The notes under the pieces are model-generated. The model saw nothing but the letters and a program-made list of their open reading frames with translations, had not been told where the DNA came from and searched no databases. From positions 868,001-932,000 of the forward strand of contig NZ_CP086239.1 of assembly GCF_026650985.1 (NCBI RefSeq): a stretch of 64,000 nt of DNA, written 5' to 3'. Position numbers and translations under genes: made by a program. Numbering within the stretch: position 1 is the first letter of the stretch; the number at the start of each line of letters is the position of its first letter. The DNA comes from Clostridium estertheticum (GTDB lineage Bacteria > Bacillota > Clostridia > Clostridiales > Clostridiaceae). Positions 52,657-61,038 of this stretch are shown here, in pieces.

Positions 52657-53686
52657 ATCGGTAGAGATTGCACGTCACATTTCCAAATTTTTCAATGAAT
52701 ATGTACCTTCCCAGAAAACAAACAGCTGTCATACCATGAAGGCGTACCAGTATGCACTGCAACTGTATGTCAGTTTCCTTGAATCTGAGAAAAAGGTAGG
52801 TCGGACTGATTTTGGAAGTAAATGGTTTGAACGATCCGTTATTGAGGAATGGCTGACCTGGCTTAAGAAGGTGCGTGTCTGCAGTTCTGAGACCTGCAAT
52901 AACCGGCTGGCATCCCTGCGAATCTTTCTGAAATATATTGGAAGCCGAAACGTAAAATACCTGTATCTATATCAGGAAGCCTATGAAATTCCACGTAGAA
53001 AAACGCAGAAAAAAAAGGTGACAGGATTGAGCCGCAATGCCGTCAAAGCACTGTTGGAGGCTCCAAATTTGTCAACACATTCTGGCAAAAGGGATCTTGT
53101 ATTCATGATACTATTGTACAGTACGGCAACCCGACTGGATGAAATACTCTCACTGAAGAATAGCCAACTTTATCTGGATAAGGAAAATCCATACGTTACA
53201 GTCATCGGTAAGGGCAGTAAAATTCGCACACTGTATCTATTGCCTAAAGCAGTTGCACATTTGAAGAAATACCTGGTTGAATTCCATGGAAAGATATCTG
53301 ATCCAGAAGCATATGTATTTTATTCCAGAAACACTGGAACACATGGAAAAATGACACAACCCACAATAGCAAAGATGCTGAAAAAATATGCGACGGAAGC
53401 TCATAAATCTTGCACTGATGTACCTATAACCCTTCATGCTCACCAGTTTCGACATGCCAAGGCATCTCATTGGCTGGAGGATGGTATGAATATCGTTCAG
53501 ATTTCATTTTTACTAGGACATGAGCAGCTCCAGACGACAATGGTGTATCTCGACATAACGACAGAAGATTCTGCAAAAGCACTTGCTACTCTAGAAAGTG
53601 AAAATGATAGAAAAGTGACTCCAAAATGGAAAAACGCAGATGGCTCATTGGTAAATTTTTGCGGGCTTGGCAATAATAAAAAATGA
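52637..53686 (+). CDS. RIT tyrosine recombinase C
   Basis: The 349-residue protein has Arg in STATRLDEILSL, Lys in VIGKGSKIRT, HAHQFRHAKASHWL (complete HxxRH), LLGHEQLQTTMVYLDI with His and catalytic Tyr. The start ATG 52637 follows GGAGGTAGAAG inside recombinase B. It ends shortly before the right inverted repeat. Confidence 0.92.
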   Translation: MMKATNESVEIARHISKFFNEYVPSQKTNSCHTMKAYQYALQLYVSFLESEKKVGRTDFGSKWFERSVIEEWLTWLKKVRVCSSETCNNRLASLRIFLKYIGSRNVKYLYLYQEAYEIPRRKTQKKKVTGLSRNAVKALLEAPNLSTHSGKRDLVFMILLYSTATRLDEILSLKNSQLYLDKENPYVTVIGKGSKIRTLYLLPKAVAHLKKYLVEFHGKISDPEAYVFYSRNTGTHGKMTQPTIAKMLKKYATEAHKSCTDVPITLHAHQFRHAKASHWLEDGMNIVQISFLLGHEQLQTTMVYLDITTEDSAKALATLESENDRKVTPKWKNADGSLVNFCGLGNNKK

Positions 53687-53727
53687 AAATAAAATCCAAA
53701 CCTATTTTATTCACAATCGAGTAAGAC

Positions 53728-53775
53728 CAGGTACTTGTTTAAAAAGGTTTGGATTTTATAAAGGTTTGGATAACG
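53728..53775 (-). repeat. RIT right terminal inverted repeat
   Basis: This is the exact reverse complement of 50323-50370. Its outermost two bases (CG) coincide with the first bases of the target repeat. An additional AATCCAAACCTATTTTATT unit lies inside at about 53692. Confidence 0.9.
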
Positions 53776-54604
53776 AACAGAATGAACTGTAACTGACTTA
53801 GTGATATTTGTTTTAGCTATGTATTTGTGAAATATATTTTGTACTGATCTAGGACTAATATGGGTACCGGTATTTATTCTGCTATAAAAAAGACATTCTT
53901 TAGGATGATATGCTTTCCAGTAATCCCTAAGTATTTCTAAATTATCTTGTGAAAGTAGTGCATATCTATCTTTGGAACCTTTTTCATTACGTATAAAAAG
54001 TTGCATCTTCTTACTATCTATATCTGAAACTTTTAGACAAGAGACTTCGCTAAGTCTTAATCCAGCACCGTAAAGAGTCATTAAGATTGATTTATCTCTT
54101 AAATTATCACAAACGTTAAAGAGGCTTTGCATTTCTTCTTGGGTGAGAAGATTTGGAAATTTACGATGCCTACGGTGACGAGGTATTTGTTTGTTATTTA
54201 AATTAGTATCCAAAGTTACACCATACAAAAAACGAAGTCCACTGTTATAGGTATTAACACTTCCAGAAGCTAGTTTTTTCTCTGTTGTAAGAAAGTGAAG
54301 AAATTCTCTAATGTCTTTTTCGCCGAGTTCTGTAGCTGGTTTATTAAAGTGGTTTTGAAAAATTTTGCATTTGGAATAATACTCTTCTTGAGTATGTTTG
54401 CTTAGCCCTCTGAGTTCTACATCAAACCTTAATTTTTCTAAAACTTGTTCTTTTGTCATAAATAAAACATCTCCTTTAAAGCTAGATTTTTTCCATTCCA
54501 AAGGAGTTGTATACAAAAGACAAACTGATATACTTATAATATAAGTTTCAATTATAGAATCTAAATTAATTTTGGTTTACCACCGCGATAGCGGTTTAGT
54601 GCTA

Positions 54605-54640
54605 TTCTTATAATGTCTATAATTGGAAGCACGAAAATAA
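54605..54640 (+). repeat. TATAAT-block repeat at the edge of the IS91 element
   Basis: TTATAATGTCTATAATTGGA continues AGCACGAAA and resembles the blocks at 40.57, 41.69, 45.2, 61.72 and 63.6 kb. It directly abuts the outer end of the IS91-type element. Confidence 0.45.
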
Positions 54641-54712
54641 AAATTTAACGGGGATATGTCCATCTTGTATGACGAAATAATGAGTTCATATATTTTGAGG
54701 GGAGGAATAAAA

Positions 54713-55228
54713 GTGGAATTTTATATTAGACCAATAAATGTTAGTGATGGTAAAGGTATCAATGAATTAAGACGCATGCCGGGTGTATTTGAAAATATTT
54801 TAGGTATTCCGTCAGAAAGAATAAAACGGAGTGAAGATTTCATTGTTAATATGGATGTCAATCAACATGTGTTTGTTGCTGTTTCAAAGCTTCAAAGTGG
54901 TGAAGAAATAATTATAGGCACCGCTGGCTTAACTGTAAATGCTAATCATCGGATCCGACATAGCGGTAGCATCGGCATAATGATTCACAAAGCCTATCAA
55001 AATAAAGGTGTTGGTAGTACCTTAATGAATGCACTTATTGATGTGGCTGACAACTGGTTAATGCTTGTTAGAATTGAATTGACTGTTTTTGAGGATAATA
55101 AGCGAGCTATAAATTTGTATAAGAAGTTTGGATTTGAAAAGGAAGGGATTAAGCGGCTTGCAGTAATAAGAAATGGGAAATATGAAAACGAATATTTAAT
55201 GGCGAGAATAAACTCTGCTCATATATAA
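54713..55228 (+). CDS. GNAT-family N-acetyltransferase
   Basis: The start is GTG 54713 behind GGGGAGGA. The GNAT core has the CoA loop IGIMIHKAYQNKGVGSTLMN and the C-terminal VFEDNKRAINLYKKFGFEKEG. Length is 171 residues. It resembles the YncA/RimL-like group (including small-molecule acetyltransferases). It is a single gene just outside the IS91 element. Confidence 0.88.
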   Translation: MEFYIRPINVSDGKGINELRRMPGVFENILGIPSERIKRSEDFIVNMDVNQHVFVAVSKLQSGEEIIIGTAGLTVNANHRIRHSGSIGIMIHKAYQNKGVGSTLMNALIDVADNWLMLVRIELTVFEDNKRAINLYKKFGFEKEGIKRLAVIRNGKYENEYLMARINSAHI

Positions 55229-55299
55229 TGAGAAAATTGTTAATTCCAAATATTTAATTAATATATAATATTTTATATCTATAAATCGGGAGGGTCATT

Positions 55300-56196
55300 A
55301 TGATTGAAAAAACATGTGAAATTGTTAATGATGAGTATTGTTGCGATATTGATATAACTATTGAGGAATGGAAACAATTATTAACTAATCCTACAGTTTT
55401 TGATGATAAAAGCAAAGAAGCTATAAAAAAATGGTATATAGAACCTAGATATTCTGCTACTTGTGGTTATATAGGTAAAAAATATAATGAGCACAGTATG
55501 AGCGCTAATGGAATTATAAATGGTTTAGCGGGAAGGGTCCAAAAAGAACTTGGACGGTTCGTTGTGAAGGGAATAGGCGGTATAGCTGCAGGAACAAGAT
55601 TTATTGTCGTAATGAAAAGCAAACTGATAGATGTAAAACCAAAGACTTGGGAGTGGACGATTAGAGAGGAGCTTATTAAAGCTATTGAGGAATTAAATAT
55701 ATTTTTAGATAATAGTTATTCAGATGATGCCCTTGTTTCAGATATCGGCGATAGTGATATTTCTTCGGATACCCAACACTTTGAATATAGTGGTAAATCT
55801 AAAAATAGGAAAGAACCTATTTATGTACAAAATAAATATTTGTATCCTCGAAGTCACAAGGTATCAATAAATGCTTTACGACACGCAAATTATAAATGTG
55901 AATTTGATAATACCCATTTAACCTTTACAAGGAGGAATTCAGACTTAAGCTATACTGAACCCCATCATTTAGTACCAATTGCTTACTACAATAATTTTGA
56001 AGTTTCTCTTGATGTTGAAGAAAATATTGTTTCTTTATGCTGTAATTGTCATAAGCAAATACATTTAGGACAAGGTTTTGAAGTAATGCTAGAAAAGCTA
56101 TATAATGAGCGAAAAGATTTGTTAAAGATGGTTGGTATATATATTTCCTTAGATGAGTTGATTAAACTATATAAAAATGATAAATGCGAAAATTGA
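55300..56196 (+). CDS. HNH endonuclease-domain protein
   Basis: The 298-residue protein ends in an HNH domain: cysteine in YKCEFDNTHLTF, TEPHHLVPIAYY, LDVEENIVSLCCNCHKQIHLG. This holds the HH pair, Asn, and zinc-binding CxxC with the final His. The N-terminal 170 residues resemble the non-catalytic part of McrA-like or 5-methylcytosine-dependent nucleases (YSATCGYIGKKYNEHSM), but I cannot confirm this. It may be a solitary restriction-type nuclease that protects against foreign DNA. No methyltransferase is adjacent. Confidence 0.82.
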   Translation: MIEKTCEIVNDEYCCDIDITIEEWKQLLTNPTVFDDKSKEAIKKWYIEPRYSATCGYIGKKYNEHSMSANGIINGLAGRVQKELGRFVVKGIGGIAAGTRFIVVMKSKLIDVKPKTWEWTIREELIKAIEELNIFLDNSYSDDALVSDIGDSDISSDTQHFEYSGKSKNRKEPIYVQNKYLYPRSHKVSINALRHANYKCEFDNTHLTFTRRNSDLSYTEPHHLVPIAYYNNFEVSLDVEENIVSLCCNCHKQIHLGQGFEVMLEKLYNERKDLLKMVGIYISLDELIKLYKNDKCEN

Positions 56197-56229
56197 AGCA
56201 TAGAACTTAAGGCATCAACAAGTAACTAA

Positions 56230-56598
56230 TTAATGATGACCAGTCGCTATATTGATTATACAAAAGGAGAAGATTATGTGCGAGAATTGTTGCATAAATG
56301 CGATCTCTCAAACAGTTCAGTTGTAAGTTATTTGAGAGTATGCAGATTTAGATCAAAGGAATAATTAGCTTGTTTTTACAACTCTGCTTACAATTATTTA
56401 TAAAACGTAATTACCATCAATAGACGCTAACTATAATATCAATTAAACATCATAGCAAGAGGATTGGAGTTCACAGCAGATTGTAATTGATGTTCATCAA
56501 TATGAGTATAGATCTCAGTAGTCGCAACACTTTCGTGACCTAGAATTTGTTGAAGAGATCTTATATCTACTTTACCGTATTTATACATAAGAGTTGCT
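56230..56598. pseudogene. Decayed duplication of the 43.99-44.38 kb integrase locus
   Basis: Bases 56233-56362 repeat the 3' part of the 85-residue gene (MMTSRYIDYTKGEDYVRELL) with a frame-breaking deletion. Bases 56400-56598 repeat the 3' end of the XerC-like gene on the minus strand almost base for base. The perfect palindrome between them has mutated arms here. The duplicate stops abruptly at 56598. Confidence 0.85.
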
Positions 56599-56971
56599 GG
56601 TACAGATATTTGTTATATTCAAAGGCTTTTAGGATATACTCGAATAACTACGACCACTATCTATTTACATCTTAGAAGAATGGATTTACTTCTAGATAAA
56701 AAAGATAAACAAGATGATTGAGATTCAAGATATATTCAATCAATATGGTGATGAATATAGGAGAAATCATAAGCTGCCATTACATATATTAAAAACTATG
56801 ATTGCTATTGAGTCTTCTAGAACAGCAGAACTTGGTGGTCATGTAGATGAGTGTAGTGAATGTGGGCACATACGAATATCTTATAATTCTTGTCGAGATA
56901 GACATTGTCCTAAATGCCAAACTTTAGCCAAGGAAAGGTGGCTTGAAAAAAGAAAATACGTCTGTTTTTAG
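56599..56971 (+). pseudogene. Second IS91-type element remnant (helper recombinase end + transposase N-terminus)
   Basis: The plus strand reads GTDICYIQRLLGYTRITTTT, then IYLHLRRMDLLLDKKDKQDD, the C-terminus of a helper recombinase. It overlaps a start at 56714 that encodes MIEIQDIFNQYGDEYRRNHK and the zinc domain CRDRHCPKCQTLAKERW before breaking off at 56971. It is diverged from the copy at 49-54 kb, so it comes from a different insertion. The 56972-57331 gap holds only a terminator and one ATCCAAACCTATTT motif (57194) like the RIT ends. Confidence 0.85.
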
Positions 56972-57137
56972 AAGATAATTAGGATTTAAAAGGATTATAG
57001 ATATATTTGTGGAAATTATAGTTAAGAGTATTGGTGTTAAAGCAAATTTCAGAAAGAGTGGTAAGATTGGATCCCCATAGTAGTGGAAATGAGGCATCGT
57101 TCTATAGCTTGTTTCAGAAATTGAGCAACTTTAGTGG

Positions 57138-57176
57138 CTATCATCATTTAAGTATATACTTATGGTGATAGTTTTT
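57138..57176 (+). terminator. Strong hairpin terminator downstream of IS91 remnant
   Basis: CTATCATCATTTAAGTATA pairs with TATACTTATGGTGATAG with few mismatches and is followed by TTTTTA. Confidence 0.7.
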
Positions 57177-57331
57177 ATCAGCTCAACATCTGAATCCAAA
57201 CCTATTTATAACACGAACTTTTAGCGTTTCTTTATTTATTTTATCATTAATTCTTTGACTCTTAGATAAGGCAATATGGTTTTTTGAATAAACATTTTAT
57301 TACGCATTAGTGTATTGAAGGGAGAAATGTA

Positions 57332-57796
57332 ATGAATAACATATCTAACATTGATAATATTCCCAAGGAATATATGTATGACCCTGATTTTCAATCTAAA
57401 CTGAAAACAATATTAATAGGTGATGCCATTGGATGTGAAAAAATTTATGTGAACATAGACTATGTAAAACCTGGTGCTGAAAGTACAAAGTATCATTCAC
57501 ATTCAGTACAGGAAGAATTCTTTCTCATATTAAGTGGAAAAGGGCTATTGAGAATAGATGGAGAAAAAATATTAATAAAGAAAGGTGATGTTATTTCGAA
57601 ACCTGCTGGTAAAAATATTACACATCAGTTTATAAATAATAGTTCAGAAATATTGCAGATACTTGATATAGGAACTCGTGAAAAAGATGATATTATTACA
57701 TATCCGGATGAAAATACAATTTATTTAAAAGATAAAAAGTTAGTTTTTGATATTAACGATAGTATTAAAGATTGGACATCAGAACTAAATGAATAA
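57332..57796 (+). CDS. Cupin-domain protein
   Basis: The 154-residue protein has the two cupin motifs: KPGAESTKYHSHSVQEEFFLILSGKG (HxH...E with G) and IKKGDVISKPAGKNITHQFINN (PxG...H). A single metal site is expected. GAAGGGAG precedes the ATG. The function could be sugar-epimerase-like, dioxygenase or binding, and is not specified by sequence. Confidence 0.88.
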   Translation: MNNISNIDNIPKEYMYDPDFQSKLKTILIGDAIGCEKIYVNIDYVKPGAESTKYHSHSVQEEFFLILSGKGLLRIDGEKILIKKGDVISKPAGKNITHQFINNSSEILQILDIGTREKDDIITYPDENTIYLKDKKLVFDINDSIKDWTSELNE

Positions 57797-57810
57797 TAGT
57801 CTTTTATATC

Positions 57811-57930
57811 GACACAAGTAAACCCATATAACTAGATATGGGTTTACGTTATTAAGCGCGTATTGATATTCTGAATGTAACACAATTGAGTTACATTCAC
57901 ATTGTTGCTATTGCCCATTTTTTAAAAATT
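57811..57930 (+). repeat. Two-hairpin dispersed repeat, copy C (complete)
   Basis: Hairpin 1 is GTAAACCCATAT/ATATGGGTTTAC (12 bp perfect, 57818-57847). TTATTAAGCGCGTATT follows, then hairpin 2 GAATGTAAC/GTTACATTC (57873-57898), and the tail TTGCTATTGCCCATTTTTTA. It terminates the cupin gene. Confidence 0.75.
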
Positions 57931-58017
57931 AACTATACTCAATTTATAGTAATTATGGTATAGTTTAATATACAATGTTAGTTAAATATTGTAAATTGAA
58001 TAAAGGGGGATGGGAAA

Positions 58018-58437
58018 GTGAAACGTAAGTTTATTTGGGCTATTAATATATTTATAATTATCACCATTAGTATTTTGATATATTTTTATGTAAATACCAC
58101 ATATACATATCAGAGAATTGATATTTATACTGCTAAAAATTTTAATAAAGAAAAAAATACTCCCCTTATATCTATTAATGACAAAAATAAATTGAAAGAA
58201 ATTTCAACAATAATAAGAATGTCTAAAAAAATGCCAGGAATTTTAAATGTAGTATCACCAGAGTATATATTAGAGATACATGGTTTTAATAAAAGTATGC
58301 ACACTGTATATTTGTGGATAGGGAAAGATAGTGTTAAGGGTATGTATATGTATAAAGATAATACTGAATCAGGATATTCTATTTCAGAGACGAACGCTCA
58401 GAAACTAAGAAAAATAGTAATTACTACAAACAATTAA
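58018..58437 (+). CDS. Small membrane-anchored protein (YhfM-like domain)
   Basis: The start is GTG after AAAGGGGGATGG. An N-terminal helix (FIWAINIFIIITISILIYFY) anchors an extracytoplasmic domain whose end (SPEYILEIHGFNKSMHTVYL, ISETNAQKLRKIV) resembles YhfM-like domains of Bacillus. Length is 139. Function unknown. Confidence 0.65.
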   Translation: MKRKFIWAINIFIIITISILIYFYVNTTYTYQRIDIYTAKNFNKEKNTPLISINDKNKLKEISTIIRMSKKMPGILNVVSPEYILEIHGFNKSMHTVYLWIGKDSVKGMYMYKDNTESGYSISETNAQKLRKIVITTNN

Positions 58438-58460
58438 GTCATACTTTTCATATATTTTAA

Positions 58461-58542
58461 GTTCATATTACTATTCTGAAAGTAACATAATGGTAATTGT
58501 GTTACTTTAACATTGGGTCTATTGCATAGTTCTTAAAAATTT
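58461..58542 (+). repeat. Two-hairpin dispersed repeat, copy E (second half)
   Basis: Hairpin 2 is AAAGTAACA/TGTTACTTT (58479-58508). Relative to copy C both arms changed together (ATG/CAT to AAG/CTT), which keeps the pairing. The tail GTCTATTGCATAGTTCTTAA matches copies A and C. Hairpin 1 is absent. Confidence 0.65.
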
Positions 58543-58611
58543 GATTTTGAATGTACTATAACGTATATTATTAATGGGTGTTTTCATTCTCCATTTATGA
58601 GTAGCGCCAAC

Positions 58612-58640
58612 ATTTCCGAAAAACCTACGCGCTAAGACAT
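58612..58640 (+). repeat. Second copy of CCTACGCTAAGACAT short repeat
   Basis: ATTTCCGAAAAACCTACG continues CGCTAAGACAT and matches 15704-15730 with few changes. Confidence 0.5.
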
Positions 58641-58737
58641 ATATTTTATAAATTAGACTTGAGCATTACGTAGCGTAATGATTTATAATTAAATTATTAC
58701 GATATTAAAATAATAAAATTGGAGGTTTAATTTAGTT

Positions 58738-59121
58738 ATGAATGATACTCAAAGTATGCTTAATTGTTATAAAGATGAATTAAAATGGACTCCACCTTTT
58801 GCTGAAATACTCTCTAAATATTCTCCAGAAGGTTTAAAAGGATTTTTAGTAATGCGTGAATCAGTTCAAAATGGACATTTACCTAAAAAGACAAGAGAAT
58901 TAATTTTTACAATATTGGATAGTTTAGATGACGAAGTAAGTGGTGCAAAGGCACATGCTATTTCTGCCATAGAAGCAGGTTTAACCATGGAAGAATTAGT
59001 AGAAGCATTTGTAATAGTAACTATTGTTAAAGGTATCAATCCGTTATGTAAAACAGGTGTTGAAGCAATAAATGCAGCAGAAAAAAGATTTCAAGAAATA
59101 AACTTAATAAAAGAAAATTAA
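58738..59121 (+). CDS. Carboxymuconolactone decarboxylase (CMD/AhpD-like) family protein lacking cysteines
   Basis: The 127-residue all-helical protein matches the CMD fold: MRESVQNGHLPKKTRELIFTIL, then AKAHAISAIEAGLTMEELVE AF. In AhpD-like members the loop before this helix has a CxxC pair. Here it reads DDEVSGAKAH with no cysteine, so a redox role is unlikely and a non-redox or structural role is more probable. A GGAGG site is present. Confidence 0.82.
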   Translation: MNDTQSMLNCYKDELKWTPPFAEILSKYSPEGLKGFLVMRESVQNGHLPKKTRELIFTILDSLDDEVSGAKAHAISAIEAGLTMEELVEAFVIVTIVKGINPLCKTGVEAINAAEKRFQEINLIKEN

Positions 59122-59141
59122 TAATAAATATCATATATATT

Positions 59142-59215
59142 GACACAAGTAAATCCATATCTAATGATATGGATTTACTTTATTAAGCACGTATTTATTT
59201 TGAATGTATTATAAA
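59142..59215 (+). repeat. Two-hairpin dispersed repeat, copy D (first half)
   Basis: AAGTAAATCCATATC pairs perfectly over 15 bp with GATATGGATTTACTT around TAAT (59147-59180). TTATTAAGCACGTATTTA and TTGAATGTATTATAA follow. It terminates the CMD gene. Confidence 0.75.
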
Positions 59216-59351
59216 TCAGTTATTTAAACCATCTGATTATTCTTTTGAAGTTTAAGGTACATTGTTTCCTGCTACTTTAATCTTTTTCATAACTTTAAAA
59301 ACTTTTTTCATTTCCGATTGAGTAAGATATTTTACTTTTTTCTACAAAACA

Positions 59352-59403
59352 TAAAGGAAAATTATGAATGTTTGTTGAATTATGTAAAGATAGCCTGTTA
59401 TAA
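59352..59403 (+). repeat. MFVELCK dispersed repeat, copy 4
   Basis: AAAGGAAAATTATGAATG precedes a micro-ORF at 59368-59403 reading MFVELCKDSLL. As in copies 1 and 3 the block is preceded by a T-rich stretch. Confidence 0.7.
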
Positions 59404-59516
59404 TTGGTAATATGTTGTAAGGATTTAAAATATGTGTTTGTAAATTTTGCTAGAGATATTTTAAATAAGAAAAGTGTGATTTTTAGAACGCAATAACAAA
59501 ATTGGAGGTTTTTAGT

Positions 59517-59570
59517 ATGGGAGCTTTAGAAGATATATTTTCAGTATTATTCGTTAAGGACAAATTTTAG
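59517..59570 (+). other. 17-codon ORF with strong ribosome site
   Basis: TTGGAGG precedes ATG 59517 and the frame reads MGALEDIFSVLFVKDKF before TAG. It could be a peptide or the stump of a lost gene. Nothing else is visible between 59404 and 59749. Confidence 0.3.
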
Positions 59571-59749
59571 CATGTTCATTTTGTTTATTATATATATAAA
59601 ATGTGAATGATGTATAGGCTAGATTTGTAAACAACAAATGACGGGAAAGAGAATACTTGTTTATAATCAAGCTTATTTATATAAAATGGCACATTAGAAA
59701 TCAGTCAGAACAAAATGCAAAATCTGAAGAAGACGATTGGAGGAACTTT

Positions 59750-60856
59750 ATGGACATAAGACATCCAGACTATAATAATTCTATCGTGAATTTGGCTTGC
59801 TCAGTATTGAAACATTACGGAGCAGAGAACCATCATGAAACTTTAGCAATATTTGATAACTATTTAAAGAAAAATTATAAGAATGTTGTGGTCATGTTAT
59901 TAGATGGTCTAGGCGTAGACGCCTTAGAAAACCATCTTGATAAAGAAAGTTTTTTGAGAAGGCATTTTGTTTCAGAAATATCTACAGTGTTTCCACCCAC
60001 CACAACTGCGGCAACAACTTCTATTGAAAGTGGATTGACGCCTAAGGAACATGGGTGGCTTGGTTGGAGTTTATATTTTAGCGAAATAGATAAGATTGTG
60101 AATGCTTTTATTAACACAGTGGGAGATAGTGATGAAAAAGCTGCTGATTATCACGTGGCTGGAAAAATAATTCCTTATAAAAGCATATACGATATTATCA
60201 ATGAAACTGGTAATGCTACAGCTTACAGTGTGTCACCTTTTGGCACCAATAAAGTTTCCTCACATATTGAAATGTTTGAAGAGGTAGAAAGACTTTGTAA
60301 TCTTGATGGAAACAAGTATATTTATGCATACTTTTCACAACCTGATGCTGCTATGCATGAATATGGCTGCTATAGTAGTGAAGTGACTTCATGGGTGAAA
60401 GGACTAAATGAAGGAGTAGAAAAAATGTGCCAGGTGTTAAAGGATACCATTGTTATTGTAACCGCAGACCATGGACATATTAATTTAAACTATAGGTTTG
60501 TTAGTGATTATCCTCAGCTTTTAAAGATGTTAATAAGACCAATTTCTATTGAAAGTAGAGCCACCTGTTTTTATGTAAAAGAGGAGTTTAGAGAAATGTT
60601 TAAAGAGGAATTTTACAAAGCCTTTGGCAAGGATTTTTTATTGTTTTCCAAAGCGGAAGTCTTAGAAGCAAATTTATTTGGAGAGGGTCAAGCCCATAAA
60701 AAATTTGAGGAGTTTATTGGTGATTTCTTGGCAGTTGCCATTGGGGACCAAGGCATTGCATACAGTCCTAAATCAAAACAGTTCTTATCAAATCATGCAG
60801 GAATGACCAAGCAGGAGATGATGGTGCCATTTATTGTGGTTGAGAGTCATGGGTAG
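59750..60856 (+). CDS. Type I phosphodiesterase/nucleotide pyrophosphatase (alkaline phosphatase superfamily)
   Basis: The start is ATG 59750 behind TTGGAGG (the frame is open 93 bases further up). Metal and nucleophile motifs are VVMLLDGLGVDALENH, FPPTTTAATTSIESGLTP (nucleophile Thr), SQPDAAMHEYG, and VTADHGHI with FLSNHAGMT at the end. The 368-residue protein lacks a signal peptide, so the enzyme is cytoplasmic. It cleaves phosphodiester or pyrophosphate bonds of an unknown nucleotide or lipid head group. Confidence 0.9.
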   Translation: MDIRHPDYNNSIVNLACSVLKHYGAENHHETLAIFDNYLKKNYKNVVVMLLDGLGVDALENHLDKESFLRRHFVSEISTVFPPTTTAATTSIESGLTPKEHGWLGWSLYFSEIDKIVNAFINTVGDSDEKAADYHVAGKIIPYKSIYDIINETGNATAYSVSPFGTNKVSSHIEMFEEVERLCNLDGNKYIYAYFSQPDAAMHEYGCYSSEVTSWVKGLNEGVEKMCQVLKDTIVIVTADHGHINLNYRFVSDYPQLLKMLIRPISIESRATCFYVKEEFREMFKEEFYKAFGKDFLLFSKAEVLEANLFGEGQAHKKFEEFIGDFLAVAIGDQGIAYSPKSKQFLSNHAGMTKQEMMVPFIVVESHG

Positions 60857-61038
60857 TTCGCATCTTTCATAAATGTTACATTAATCATGATTCTATGATA
60901 TATGAATAAATGAAGATTATAAATGTAGAGACTATTAATATCGTAGATGATGGACAAATTAAAGAGTTGCCTTTCAATTATTATCATTTAAAAAACCAGA
61001 ATAAGCAGAGAAACAGTAAATTGAAAAGGAGAATAAAT

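Larger units (their letters stand above)
50299..53773 (+). mobile_element. RIT (recombinase-in-trio) element
   Basis: The insertion of 3475 bases contains three overlapping tyrosine recombinase genes in one direction and 48-bp perfect inverted repeats at its ends, and is flanked by CGAACA. This is the RIT architecture known from diverse bacteria. Its coding DNA has visibly higher G+C and different codon use (many CGT, GCC, CTG) than the roughly 30% G+C host, pointing to recent arrival. At the left end 24 extra bases, including the palindrome AAATCCAAACGTTTGGATTT, lie between target and inverted repeat. Confidence 0.9.
50109..54459 (-). pseudogene. IS91-associated tyrosine recombinase, split by a RIT element
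   Basis: The 5' part (54459 down to 53774) starts MTKEQVLEKLRFDVELRGLS after AAAGGAGATG and runs through Arg (GAGLRLSEVSCL) to TVHSV. The 3' part (50298 down to 50109) resumes [20 protein letters not shown] and [15 protein letters not shown] with the last catalytic His and Tyr. Joining them at the CGAACA repeat restores [11 protein letters not shown] exactly in frame. The insertion cuts the HxxR active-site motif. Confidence 0.92.
48768..54606 (-). mobile_element. IS91-type element with helper recombinase, interrupted by a RIT element
   Basis: On the minus strand the element reads helper tyrosine recombinase then IS91 transposase. Its outer limits are suggested by AATAGCACGAAACCGC at 48768 and the complementary GCGGTTTAGTGCTATT ending at 54606, one mismatch apart. 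The insert at 50299-53773 is a separate transposon. Without it the IS91-type element would be about 2.4 kb. True IS91 termini usually lack inverted repeats, so these limits are provisional. Confidence 0.7.

Noticed and set aside
56714-56971. Functional small IS91-type zinc protein
   Set aside because: It is a truncated transposase N-terminus lacking the HUH and tyrosine regions, with a broken helper upstream; treated as a remnant.
57194-57207. Solo RIT end (ATCCAAACCTATTT) in the 57-kb gap
   Set aside because: Only one motif copy, without the longer inverted repeat or a partner; probably chance or too decayed to call.
60910-61038. N-terminal 43 residues added to the GNAT at 61039
   Set aside because: No ribosome site precedes 60910, while a strong AAAGGAG precedes 61039 where homology to GNAT proteins begins.
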